29,331 bases of DNA from CAYGZQ01 sp964354375 [NCBI: uncultured Planctomycetota bacterium] (GTDB lineage Bacteria; JAJVIF01; JAPKYR01), in the NCBI GenBank assembly GCA_964354375.1, contig CAYGZQ010000049.1, positions 1 to 29,331 of the forward strand. The letters are read 5' to 3'. A program made the translations under genes and the position numbers. The first letter of the stretch is position 1. Every line of letters starts with the position of its first letter. The notes beneath the pieces were generated by a model. The model made no database searches and was not told the origin of the DNA. It saw only the letters and a list, made by a program, of their open reading frames with translations. Positions 16,093-23,532 of this stretch are shown here, piece after piece.

Positions 16093-17085
16093 TCAGTGTA
16101 TCTCCAGTCCTCTCCCCTGCGGAGGGGTAAATGTAATCTGCCCCTCATGTCTTGAGGATGGAATCCCCAGAATCCAACCCTCTTCCATAACGATTACCCG
16201 GACCTCCTCGTCGTTCAATCCATCCGGTCGATCAAGCAGGGTTCCCAGGCGATCGGACCTGTCCAGGTCGCGGGTCCATCTGCACATGGCTCTCACCTGC
16301 GCCTGGTCCCGGATATCGATGCACTCCGTCCCCGCCAATTCCACCGTTTCGGATTTGACCACTCCCGGCCATATCTCGCAGTGAAGGATAAACGGCCTGT
16401 CCCCTGCGCACGGAGCACTCATGAATCCAGTCTCAAACGGCCAGACAAGGCTGATGTCGCGAAGCTCTGTTTCGAACCGCAGGGCTCTCACCCTCGGTAT
16501 GCCAAGAATAGCCTGACTCCCAACCGACCCTACACCACAGAGCTTCCATGTCTCCTGGACACCCTTGAGCCTGCTGTCTCCCAGCCGAAGTCGTTTCAGC
16601 GGAGCGGAGTTGTCGGCCACGAATGGGAATCCCGGGCTCGTCATCTTCAGGGAAGTGGATTCCCTGGCCTTAGGGCATCCCCAGAAAGGTCCCGGCTGAA
16701 CAGCGCTGACTCGTTCATTAAGGAGCGATGCTATCTCGAACCTGTTGTTCCAGTTGTCGGGCTGATCTTTGATCAGGTCCCCAAGCGTATCCCACACCTC
16801 TTGCCAGGTTGGCTGGTCCTGATCCCTGTGAACGGCTGCCGCGAAGCCTTCGGGGTATCCATATGGAAAGTCGAATCCGATTATGACTCTCCAGCGTCGA
16901 ACGGCCAGTTCCTTCAGCAATCCTGACAAGTATCCCACACACGCATCGCGGGTCCTGAAGTAACGCTCCTCTCCCTGATCATTCTCAGCCGTCAGAGTTC
17001 CGACCCATATCGCATCTTGGCATGGCTGCAACCTGGACGGCTTGCTTCTCGCTGACCAGTCGACGAAAATGTATGCATCAAACAT
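16093..17085 (-). CDS. Unknown protein with DWSA and GFDFPYG motifs (possible RNase H-like fold)
   Basis: A 330-residue soluble protein with no signal peptide. An N-terminal IFVDWSARSKP strand-turn and a later VIIGFDFPYGYPEGF strand each place an Asp at the end of a beta strand, which recalls RNase H-like folds such as DUF429. That link is inference by eye. Other fixed-looking segments are DNWNNRFEIASLLNERV, GPFWGCP and ILHCEIWPGVV. A few proteins with this DWSA start have been labelled as cofactor biosynthesis genes in databases, but I see nothing here that supports such a role. AAGGAC lies right before the ATG at 17085 and a GGGAGG about 14 nt away, so initiation signals are weak. The gene is 97 nt downstream of the HigA-like gene on the same strand. 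Confidence 0.6.
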   Translation of the reverse strand: MFDAYIFVDWSARSKPSRLQPCQDAIWVGTLTAENDQGEERYFRTRDACVGYLSGLLKELAVRRWRVIIGFDFPYGYPEGFAAAVHRDQDQPTWQEVWDTLGDLIKDQPDNWNNRFEIASLLNERVSAVQPGPFWGCPKARESTSLKMTSPGFPFVADNSAPLKRLRLGDSRLKGVQETWKLCGVGSVGSQAILGIPRVRALRFETELRDISLVWPFETGFMSAPCAGDRPFILHCEIWPGVVKSETVELAGTECIDIRDQAQVRAMCRWTRDLDRSDRLGTLLDRPDGLNDEEVRVIVMEEGWILGIPSSRHEGQITFTPPQGRGLEIH

Positions 17086-17182
17086 GTCCTTGCAGGCCTC
17101 CCGAGTCAGTCAGATATCCCGGCAATCCATGTGCTGGGATGAACGAGTTATGATTGAAGAATCCGGCTGCGTGGGTTGCCTT

Positions 17183-18259
17183 TCATCCCCAGACGAATTT
17201 GCGTTTGAGATCGTTGCAGTCAGAAAAGGGAAGCAGACGATCATGCTGCAATCGCCCCACCACAATGCCCGGAGCAATGCCCTGTTCCTGTGCAAAGCGC
17301 CTGATGGCCGCCTTGTTGAAGCTCTCCGAAGCGATAAAAGCTCTATATGTTCTTTTGGGGATGAGCATGTTGCCTGCGAACTCGTCGGCTTCCCTTTCCT
17401 CGGTTCCCCCTGATTCATCCCCTTCAACGAACACCAGTCGCTTGCCGTGCAATAGGATGTGAGCCGCCTCATGGAAGAAAGTGAACCAGAGGTGGTCATC
17501 CGTCTTGTATCGCAGGCTGAGCTGGATCAGAGCCTTGCGGGGAGTAAGCCACCGAGTAGCTCCGCTCGCAGTCTTCGGGAGCTCAGGCACGAAGACAACA
17601 GCAACTCCGCAGGATGCGCAAAGGCCGACAAGCTGTGATTGAAAGATTTTCGGTGGCTCCAATGTGAGCGCCCTGATTTTCGGAAGCGTCTCTTTGAACT
17701 GCGCGGATTCGTACGGATTGCAGCTGATCTCGTCGGCCTCGATCTCGCCCCGGCGCAACCATGCAGCCAGAGCATAAGAGTCGGTCTTCTGCGCCGTCGA
17801 CTTCCTGAGTGCCGCGCTGCAACTCTTCCAGTGAACTTCCCAGGCTTCGGGTGATGCGACCCCGAAGAAGTTCAGAACTTCCCTGTTCTGCTCTCCTTTA
17901 TCGGTGCGACGCTCAATCCATTCTCGCTTTATCATCCAGCTTACAGGGAAGTTGCGGAGCCATTGCGCACTCCGGTCGAGCTCTTTGTGTTCGGCCAGAC
18001 GGGCGAGGTATTCCCGGTAGTTCCTCTCGCGGTTCAGCCAGAAGGACGCCGAGACTCCGAGAGCCCTTTCGAGACTCAGAGCAGTCTCGGGAGTTATGGG
18101 AGCCTGCCCCCGGAGTATATCCGATACGTTCTTGCGGGACTGCCCGATTCTCTCGGCAAGTTCTGTCCCGCTCATGCCTCTCGTGCCAAGAATCTCTCGC
18201 AGAGTATCGCCCGGCGGAGTGACAAGATCGGGTTCGTATTCATTTCTAACGTTTACCAT
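17183..18259 (-). CDS. higA: HigA-type antitoxin with XRE helix-turn-helix and ImmA/IrrE peptidase domain
   Basis: A 358-residue two-domain protein. Residues about 15-75 are an XRE/HigA helix-turn-helix (GTELAERIGQSRKNVSDILRG, ITPETALSLERALG, then the HigA-typical SFWLNRERNYREYLA). The C-terminal half is an ImmA/IrrE-type zinc peptidase with HEAAH at 263-267 and downstream EREADEFAG at 288-296 supplying the third ligand. Long HigA antitoxins with ImmA/IrrE domains are known. The HTH would bind the operon operator and the toxin, while the peptidase might cleave a regulator, which is inference. Its start overlaps the toxin end by 14 nt, implying translational coupling. Only a weak AGGCG precedes the ATG. 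The symbol is used in the family sense only. Confidence 0.85.
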   Translation of the reverse strand: MVNVRNEYEPDLVTPPGDTLREILGTRGMSGTELAERIGQSRKNVSDILRGQAPITPETALSLERALGVSASFWLNRERNYREYLARLAEHKELDRSAQWLRNFPVSWMIKREWIERRTDKGEQNREVLNFFGVASPEAWEVHWKSCSAALRKSTAQKTDSYALAAWLRRGEIEADEISCNPYESAQFKETLPKIRALTLEPPKIFQSQLVGLCASCGVAVVFVPELPKTASGATRWLTPRKALIQLSLRYKTDDHLWFTFFHEAAHILLHGKRLVFVEGDESGGTEEREADEFAGNMLIPKRTYRAFIASESFNKAAIRRFAQEQGIAPGIVVGRLQHDRLLPFSDCNDLKRKFVWG

Positions 18260-18596
18260 GAGGGTCGCCTATGAATATTATCTCGACCGCTTTGACTCCG
18301 CTCCAATCCAGACTCACTCCGTCAGCCAGTCTGGGAACCGGGTCATCCGCGGGGCGAAACATCAGTCGCTTGCCCCCCTCGAGGTCAAGTGTCAGCACGT
18401 CATCTTCTCTGTGCCTGTACTCGTGACAATTCCCTGGCAGATTGCGCAGCTCCGCCACCGAGTCAACCGCCCCCATGTCATCGAGCCTCCGTCCAAGAAT
18501 CGCCGCACACTTCGGGCCCAGCTTGCGGACAGCCTTTCTGTGCTCGTTACAAAGCTTGCGCAGCTCATCTGTCGCAAATATAATCGATAACGCCAT
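18246..18596 (-). CDS. higB: HigB/RelE-like toxin (plasmid maintenance killer family)
   Basis: A 116-residue toxin-family protein. It opens with the expected beta strand and helix (IIFATDELRKLCNEH), then KLGPKCAAILGRRLDDM, ELRNLPGNCHEY, VLTLDLEGGKRLMFRPADDPVP and a final VKAVEIIFIGD strand. This order fits the HigB/RelE-type killer family, which as a group cleave mRNA on the ribosome. It is the first gene of the pair and overlaps the antitoxin gene by 14 nt. The ATG at 18596 is preferred; a TTG three codons earlier adds nothing conserved. No ribosome site is evident, so toxin translation may be weak. Unusually, a near-perfect promoter lies across its first codons (separate entry), which could transcribe the antitoxin alone. 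Confidence 0.85.
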   Translation of the reverse strand: MALSIIFATDELRKLCNEHRKAVRKLGPKCAAILGRRLDDMGAVDSVAELRNLPGNCHEYRHREDDVLTLDLEGGKRLMFRPADDPVPRLADGVSLDWSGVKAVEIIFIGDPHGKR

Positions 18597-18605
18597 CTTT
18601 GTCAA
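18577..18605 (-). promoter_or_regulatory. Near-consensus sigma70 promoter inside the toxin start
   Basis: On the minus strand TTGACA (18600-18605) is followed by exactly 17 nt and then TATATT (18577-18582). The -35 box precedes the toxin ATG (18594-18596) and the -10 box lies in codons 5-7, so transcripts from it would lack the toxin start but carry the whole antitoxin gene. It is the best promoter match I found in the window. Confidence 0.6.
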
Positions 18606-18610
18606 TACTA

Positions 18611-18627
18611 GTAACCCAAAAGGTTAC
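18611..18627. promoter_or_regulatory. Candidate operator of the toxin-antitoxin operon
   Basis: GTAACC-CAAAA-GGTTAC is a perfect 6-bp inverted repeat with a 5-nt centre. It lies 15 nt upstream of the toxin ATG and 5 nt upstream of the -35 box. Position and symmetry fit binding by the HigA helix-turn-helix dimer. Inference. Confidence 0.55.
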
Positions 18628-18639
18628 ACTATTTGCCCT

Positions 18640-19647
18640 CTATCTCTCCCACCGATGAAACGTCAAATCGTTGGTCATGAAGCTGGGGCCGAGGCGCAAT
18701 GTCAGTTTGAGGATGGGTTGGATGCCGAAGGGGATGCGGGTCATTGCGTAGGTGCCGCCGCGGACGATCGAGTCGCTCACGGCGAACGACAGGAGGGTGT
18801 AGTAGGCCCCGAGCGCGGTGCGGTCGCGAACCACCGCCGCCGGACCGTAGCTGAACAGCCCGATCCCGGTCGCCTCGCTGAACTCGCGCTCGTACTGGTA
18901 CTGGAAGAACCCCTTGATGACGCCCTTGCGCTCGGCGATCAGCACCCACTCCTGGTCCCTGGGACTCGCGCAGCACGAGTGTATCCAGAGCTGGTAAAGC
19001 TCCTCCGCCGCGTCGTACGGGATGTTCGGGTCGAGGTGGAAGCGGTCCTGCGTATATGCGCCTTTCATGATTTCAAGGACGGCCGGGAGGTCCTTGTCGG
19101 CGAAAAGGCGGATGTCGTACGCGCCCTTCTCGTATTTCGGGGAATTGTCCTTGTGGTAGAAGGCCGTGATGCCGTTGTCGATGAGGTAGAATCCGGCGTT
19201 CTCGACGGCGTGAATGACCGGAAGCTCGAGCGCGGCAGTTCTGATATTGGTGAACACGACACCGCGCTCGCTAAGCCAGTCTATCGACGCTTTCACGAGC
19301 GCGTCCGCCACCGGTCGCGATGTCGGGTAGTCCGACCTGTCGCTCGGGCCAGCCACGCAGAACGGTATCTTCCCGGACGGAATCTTCAGCACCGCCGTGT
19401 CGAAATCGAGCACCTGCGCCCCCGAGAAGCCTTTCACCGCGCCGGAATCGTCCCGTGCGACAAAAATCGCCGCCTTGTCCGGCTGCTTAAGGCAGAATCC
19501 CGCGAATCTCCCGATCTGAGCGCGGAAGATTTTGTTGAGACCGTCCGGCGGAGCGGCGCTCACGTAGAAGTACGGCTTGAACTCGTAGGCATCGGCGACC
19601 CTGCCGATGTCGTCGGTAAGTTCACCTGTAAATTTCTCGATTTTCAT
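18640..19647 (-). CDS. Double-domain GNAT acetyltransferase-like protein
   Basis: A 335-residue protein that appears to hold two GNAT folds: an N-terminal one (about 1-165, KAAIFVARDDSGAVKGFSG, SIDWLSERGVVFTNIRTAA, HAVENAGFYLID) and a C-terminal one (about 175-330, YDIRLFADKDLPAVLEIMK, WVLIAERKGVIKGFFQYQY). The sequence resembles sugar-nucleotide amine acetyltransferases of the WecD group, which N-acetylate amino sugars. That substrate is a guess from the WbqC-family neighbour. GGAGGG 7 nt upstream supports the ATG at 19647; a frame extension to 19668 reads repeat DNA. It lies 36 nt downstream of the WbqC-family gene on the same strand, with the C/G-rich palindrome between them, and 43 nt upstream of the toxin ATG. 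Confidence 0.7.
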   Translation of the reverse strand: MKIEKFTGELTDDIGRVADAYEFKPYFYVSAAPPDGLNKIFRAQIGRFAGFCLKQPDKAAIFVARDDSGAVKGFSGAQVLDFDTAVLKIPSGKIPFCVAGPSDRSDYPTSRPVADALVKASIDWLSERGVVFTNIRTAALELPVIHAVENAGFYLIDNGITAFYHKDNSPKYEKGAYDIRLFADKDLPAVLEIMKGAYTQDRFHLDPNIPYDAAEELYQLWIHSCCASPRDQEWVLIAERKGVIKGFFQYQYEREFSEATGIGLFSYGPAAVVRDRTALGAYYTLLSFAVSDSIVRGGTYAMTRIPFGIQPILKLTLRLGPSFMTNDLTFHRWER

Positions 19648-19662
19648 CAATGTCCCTCCACA

Positions 19663-19745
19663 CCTCACCCCCCCCTCTCCACCCTATCCCTCTCCCCCCT
19701 TCCCCCCCTCTCCACAATTGTGGAGAGGGGGGCAGGGGGGGTGAG
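19663..19745. repeat. C/G-rich palindromic repeat, copy 2
   Basis: CCTCACCCCCCCCTCTCCAC opens the element, and a mirrored GTGGAGAGG followed by a G-rich run to GGTGAGG closes it. An inner stem CTCTCCAC-AATT-GTGGAGAG is perfect. It belongs to the same family as 5-58 and 23196-23323. It overlaps the last codons of the WbqC-family gene. Confidence 0.8.
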
Positions 19746-20457
19746 GAACGGCCTGAGGCGCCCTGACCCATTTCCTGCCCGACTCAATGATCTCTTTCGC
19801 GGCGGGCCCAGCGACCATAAGCAGATCCAGCACGCTCAGATGCGACACGAACGGTCCGTACAACTGCGGATACACCGGATGCTCGTACTCCTGGAAATAG
19901 ACTTCGATGCCCGCGTCCTCGAACTGTCGCAGGTCAAGATAGTGCCTTGCAGCAGCGCCGGTATAGTACTGGTCCGCACCCAGTTTCCGGCATATATTGA
20001 GCAATCTCTCCGATTTGAGTCCCGGCACCCCGAGCTCCGACGCCATCCTGACGGGAGTGCCGATCTCGATCACCCGGTTCAGCCATTCGATGAGGGCCAG
20101 GTCCAGCTCCCAGAGATACTCCCAGTCCTTCGAGATGATCTCCTCGAGCTGAGGGAAAAGCTTCTCGAAATACGGGGCCTTCCTGTAGTACGTTGCGACG
20201 GCCCCCAGATGCTTCTTCCGCCACGGCCGCGTGTTGTCGATTTTGACGTCCCGGATGATCTGATCGTATTTGCCCTTCTGCTCGACCGGCACGGTGAGCC
20301 AGCCGGGCCCGGTGGGGGTTTTGAGACGGTTCCTGTTGCGCCAGCGGCGACGGTCGTACTGCACGTCGTCGTACAGCACGAACAGGTCGACCGATAGCTC
20401 CTGGTCGAAAAAACCGAGCCACGGCAGGTATCCAGGTTGCAGCACCGCGATACGCAT
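19684..20457 (-). CDS. WbqC family protein with repeat-derived C-terminus
   Basis: A 257-residue WbqC-family protein, recognised from the start MRIAVLQPGYLPWLGFFDQ, the motif VLYDDVQYDRRRWRNRNR, GWLTVPV and the C-terminal HLSVLDLLMVAGP. WbqC-like genes sit in polysaccharide and glycan clusters; the chemistry is not established, and some have been proposed to act in amino-sugar modification. It is cytoplasmic by lack of a signal. The last 20 or so residues (HPPCPPLHNCGEGGKGGEG) and the stop are read from a dispersed palindromic repeat, so the ancestral end was probably near KWVRAPQAV. A TATAAT lies 28 nt upstream of the ATG at 20457. The following gene is a double-GNAT protein 36 nt away, a sensible partner for making a modified sugar. 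Confidence 0.82.
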   Translation of the reverse strand: MRIAVLQPGYLPWLGFFDQELSVDLFVLYDDVQYDRRRWRNRNRLKTPTGPGWLTVPVEQKGKYDQIIRDVKIDNTRPWRKKHLGAVATYYRKAPYFEKLFPQLEEIISKDWEYLWELDLALIEWLNRVIEIGTPVRMASELGVPGLKSERLLNICRKLGADQYYTGAAARHYLDLRQFEDAGIEVYFQEYEHPVYPQLYGPFVSHLSVLDLLMVAGPAAKEIIESGRKWVRAPQAVPHPPCPPLHNCGEGGKGGEG

Positions 20458-20485
20458 GGCAGTCCGAGACAGATTCTATGGACCT

Positions 20486-20491
20486 ATTATA
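20486..20491 (-). promoter_or_regulatory. Candidate -10 box of the WbqC-family gene
   Basis: TATAAT on the minus strand lies 28 nt before the ATG. No -35 consensus is seen at proper spacing. Confidence 0.4.
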
Positions 20492-20547
20492 CCTGTTTCG
20501 GGGGATTGAAGAGGCGGGTCGTACAAACCCCCTTGTTGCTCTGCCGC

Positions 20548-23052
20548 TCACCAGTTGCCGTCGGGGGGGAACTTGCTGAGGAAAGCGTCTTCGTGCCCAT
20601 TCGATGTATGGTTATCCACGCCGGTCCCGGGGTCAAAGTCAACCGTGTCACAGAAGTAGCCTGTCACGTACGCATTGGCCGATGCATCAACCACCACACT
20701 GTTGCCGTAGTCATCAACGCTTGCACCCCATGTACGGGCCCAGGTGAAGATCCCGGAGGGGTCAAACCTGCTTAGGAAGACATCGCGTCCACCTTTCGAC
20801 GAATGCGTATCAATGCCACTACCAGGGTCAAAGTCGACTGAGCCATTGAAGTGGCCAGTCACAGAGATGTTGCCTGTCCCATCAAGTGCAACACCTTCGC
20901 CGGCGTCCCGATCACTTCCGCCCCACGAACGCGCCCATTGGAACCCGCCCGAAGAATCGAACTGGCTGAGGAAAACGTCATTGTACCCATTCGATATATG
21001 GTTATCCACGCCGTTCCCGGGATCAAAGTCAACTGTATCCTGGAAGGAGCCTGTTACATGCACGTTGCCCGATGCGTCCAGCGCAATCCCCAGGGCGCAA
21101 TCTTCCCAGACTCCGCCCCAGATCCGCACCCATTGGAAGGCTCCTGAGGAGTCAAACTTGCTGAGGAAAGCGTCGCCCTGCCAAAAGCCGTTCGACGTAC
21201 GCTCATCGACCCCATCCCCGGGATCGAAGTCAGCTGCGCCTTCGAACCAGCCTGTCACATACAGGTTGTCCAACCCGTCAACCGCGACACCGCGAGCCCG
21301 ATCTCCCCATTTCCCACCCCAAGTGAGTGCCCATTGGAAGGCGCCCGAAGGATCGAACTTGCTGAGGAAGGCGTCAATGGATCCATTCGACGTATGATCA
21401 TCCACTCCGCTCCCGGGATCGAAGTCGACTGTGACGGAGAAGTAGCCTGTCACATACAGGTTGCCTGATCCGTCGACTGCAACACCGGAGCCCCAATCAT
21501 CGTCGGTTCCGCCCCATGTGCGCGCCCATATAAAGGCCCCCGAGGGATCGAATTCGCTGAGGAAAACGTCGCCGTACCCATTGGATGTATGGTTGTCCTC
21601 ACCGCTTCCGGGTTCGAAGTCAACTGTGTTCCAGAAAGAGCCCGTCACATAAACATTTCCTGATCCGTCAACCGTAACACCATAGCCCGCCTCTACATGG
21701 CTTCCGCCCCATGTGCGCGCCCACTGGAAAACCCCGGAGGAATCGAACTTGCTAAGGAATGCGTCGGCCATCTCCGGATACTCGGTCGTTGTATGGTTGT
21801 CCACGGCGCTCCCCGGGTCAAAGTCAACCGTGTCCCGGAACCAGCCTGTCACATAGGTATTGCCGGAGCCATCGACTGCAACCGCGAAGGCCTCGTCATC
21901 CTGGCTTCCTCCCCACGTCCTCGCCCACCCTGCGTTCACTCTGGCGAGACCTGCACCCCATGCATGGATCGTGCCCAGGTTCTGATCCGACTCTTTGTCC
22001 GTAACCTTCACAAGAAGCGGATAGGTTCCCTGATCAGCGGCGGTCGCGTTCGTGATGAAACCGCTGAAAAGCCAGCTATCCTCGCCTGTTTGAGTTGAAA
22101 GAGTGAGTGCAGTTTCCCCGGAGAAAAGGTCAGGGGACTCGACGGTCACCGTCGACACGGTCTCGAGCCCCTGATGATCGAAAACCTCGACATTGATCGG
22201 ATTTTGGCTCATCCATGAGGAATTGACATTGTATGGGAGATCGACGCTTACCCGATACGCCTCCAGGCAATTCGCGTCCGGGGGGAAATCGGCCAGAGGA
22301 TCGACCACGTTTTCGACCAACTGCCAGCACGCGTCGACGGCATACCCGAAATGAATGGGTCCCGACGGAGCGTAGAGTCTGATTGTTCTTGCTTCAGAAC
22401 CGCCGGCTTCGAACATGCAGCGGGGCGCGTAGCGACGGTACGCCACGAACGGATTCAGCGTGGCGGTAAGATCGCCACCGGTCGCATATTTGCCGGGGAT
22501 GTATCCAAGCGCGGCGGGAAATGTCGGCGGATACTCGGTCGGATTGAAGAGCGACGTATAGCCGTCGGGATCGAGCATCCGGGGGACATCATCGCCCCAC
22601 GCGATCTTCCTGCCGCTGACGGGAAAGGTGAAATCGGTCTGCGCGATGAAAATGCCCCGGACGTCGAAACCGGTGAACTTCAGCAGACCCGGATAGGGAT
22701 GCGTCAACGTGAGATCGGCTTCCAGCACGTTCGGCTCGACCATGTGGATATTCCCGATCGCAAGACAGGTCTTGCAGGGGGTCACTTCAAGCAAGCGGAC
22801 AACATTGAGATGCATCGCCGCTGTCCGGACTGGAACGATCTCCGCGCGCGTCCGATCCTCCGATACCGTCACGCTCCAGAATCCCCACAACAGTCGGTTC
22901 GGACCTTCCCTGTCCGGCTGGACCGATTGCGGTGCGCTCCGAAGTCCCCCCTCATCCGACGGGGCCGTCGGGTTGATCCGGGCACTCCTGCCGCAGCCCA
23001 TGACAATCGCTGTCACGAGCGTTGCCGAAACCACCGCATTCCAGGTTCTCAT
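20548..23052 (-). CDS. Lipoprotein with shared CxxC module and seven SBBP propeller repeats
   Basis: An 834-residue predicted lipoprotein (lipobox AIVMGC, Cys20). Residues about 50-385 form a module shared with the divergent gene at 23533, with LLWGFWSV, PCKTC (C93, C96), GFDVRGIF, DPDGYTSLFNPTEYPP, FGYAVDACW, DFPPDANCLEAYR, VFDHQG and DKESDQNLGTIHAW. From about 390 to the end come seven SBBP-type repeats, each with W(A/V)(R/L)xWGG, VDGSGNxYVTGxF, VDFDPGSGVDNHTSNG and DAFLSKFDSSGAFQW, about 60 residues apart. These predict a seven-bladed beta propeller with acidic DFDPG turns. It is likely surface-anchored and used for binding or structure. GGGAGGG about 7 nt upstream supports the ATG at 23052; the frame continues to 23076 without support. 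Confidence 0.83.
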   Translation of the reverse strand: MRTWNAVVSATLVTAIVMGCGRSARINPTAPSDEGGLRSAPQSVQPDREGPNRLLWGFWSVTVSEDRTRAEIVPVRTAAMHLNVVRLLEVTPCKTCLAIGNIHMVEPNVLEADLTLTHPYPGLLKFTGFDVRGIFIAQTDFTFPVSGRKIAWGDDVPRMLDPDGYTSLFNPTEYPPTFPAALGYIPGKYATGGDLTATLNPFVAYRRYAPRCMFEAGGSEARTIRLYAPSGPIHFGYAVDACWQLVENVVDPLADFPPDANCLEAYRVSVDLPYNVNSSWMSQNPINVEVFDHQGLETVSTVTVESPDLFSGETALTLSTQTGEDSWLFSGFITNATAADQGTYPLLVKVTDKESDQNLGTIHAWGAGLARVNAGWARTWGGSQDDEAFAVAVDGSGNTYVTGWFRDTVDFDPGSAVDNHTTTEYPEMADAFLSKFDSSGVFQWARTWGGSHVEAGYGVTVDGSGNVYVTGSFWNTVDFEPGSGEDNHTSNGYGDVFLSEFDPSGAFIWARTWGGTDDDWGSGVAVDGSGNLYVTGYFSVTVDFDPGSGVDDHTSNGSIDAFLSKFDPSGAFQWALTWGGKWGDRARGVAVDGLDNLYVTGWFEGAADFDPGDGVDERTSNGFWQGDAFLSKFDSSGAFQWVRIWGGVWEDCALGIALDASGNVHVTGSFQDTVDFDPGNGVDNHISNGYNDVFLSQFDSSGGFQWARSWGGSDRDAGEGVALDGTGNISVTGHFNGSVDFDPGSGIDTHSSKGGRDVFLSRFDPSGIFTWARTWGASVDDYGNSVVVDASANAYVTGYFCDTVDFDPGTGVDNHTSNGHEDAFLSKFPPDGNW

Positions 23053-23223
23053 TGGATTTCCCTCCCGTTGGCGCACTAAAGATCAAAGGGCACTCGTAAA
23101 ACGCCCAGCCGAGCCTATCATGATCCTACCATATAAATCCCATTCCCGCATACCTATCCATCGTCCCGGGTGCATCGGGCAATTGATTTTCCATCTCAGC
23201 CCCCTGGCCCCCTCACTCCCTGG

Positions 23224-23259
23224 CCCCCTCTCCATCCGCCGCGGCGGATGGAGAGGGGG
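23224..23259. repeat. Perfect 36-bp palindrome (C/G-rich repeat copy 3)
   Basis: Each half is 18 nt (CCCCCTCTCCATCCGCCG and its exact mirror) with no loop, centred between 23241 and 23242. It is embedded in the C/G-rich repeat family but has a longer GC core than the other two copies. Confidence 0.85.
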
Positions 23260-23323
23260 GAAGGGGGGTGAGGTTTGATTGTGGAGAGGGGGGAAGGCGG
23301 GTGAGGTTTGATTGTGGAGAGGA
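23249..23323 (+). repeat. 33-nt tandem repeat, 2.3 copies
   Basis: Units start at 23249, 23282 and 23315 (TGGAGAGGGGGGAAGG, then GTGAGGTTTGATTG). The first two differ at one position, and the third is cut off after 9 nt. The unit seems to be the right half of the C/G-rich palindrome plus a TTTGATTG linker, so the array grew from that element. Confidence 0.8.
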
Positions 23324-23331
23324 GTGGGACA

Positions 23332-23369
23332 CCCACAAGCACGCTCGAGGACTCGCTTAGGCTTGTGGG
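23332..23369. repeat. Inverted repeat with 9-bp arms
   Basis: CCCACAAGC (23332-23340) and GCTTGTGGG (23361-23369) are exact complements around a 20-nt loop that has its own CGAG-GA-CTCG mini stem. No T-run follows, so it is probably another dispersed palindromic element. Confidence 0.6.
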
Positions 23370-23440
23370 CGCCACCCTGCGGGATTCGATCTACTGCATG
23401 ACTTCGATCTGGTACCCACAATGTTTACCATAACTGGCTG

Positions 23441-23468
23441 TTGACGTACGGCGATTATGGTGTATGAA
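23441..23468 (+). promoter_or_regulatory. Candidate promoter of the IPT/TIG lipoprotein gene
   Basis: TTGACG (23441-23446), a 16-nt spacer and TATGAA (23463-23468) lie 65 nt upstream of the ATG at 23533. The -35 box is good and the -10 box is weak. Confidence 0.35.
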
Positions 23469-23532
23469 TAGTATGGGAACTTAAATTCGCAAGTGTCGGA
23501 TTGCGTGTCTTTTGTCGTTTGGGCCGACAGAT

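Larger units (their letters stand above)
23053..23532. other. Divergent, repeat-rich intergenic region
   Basis: These 480 nt between two divergent lipoprotein genes hold no gene that I can support. They contain a perfect 36-bp palindrome (23224-23259), a 33-nt tandem repeat (23249-23323), a 9-bp inverted repeat with a 20-nt loop (23332-23369) and a weak promoter candidate for the plus-strand gene (23441-23468). A C-rich stretch at 23196-23230 belongs to the same C/G-rich family as 5-58. Confidence 0.7.

Noticed and set aside
14826-16148. Minus-strand open frame of 440 codons over the DUF362 gene
   Set aside because: Antisense to a well-supported family gene; the translation is composed of low-complexity charged residues.
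23361-23425. tRNA-like segment (GGGATTCGATCTACTG near GGCGCC)
   Set aside because: A T-arm-like string is visible, but no matching acceptor stem or anticodon arm could be built on either strand.
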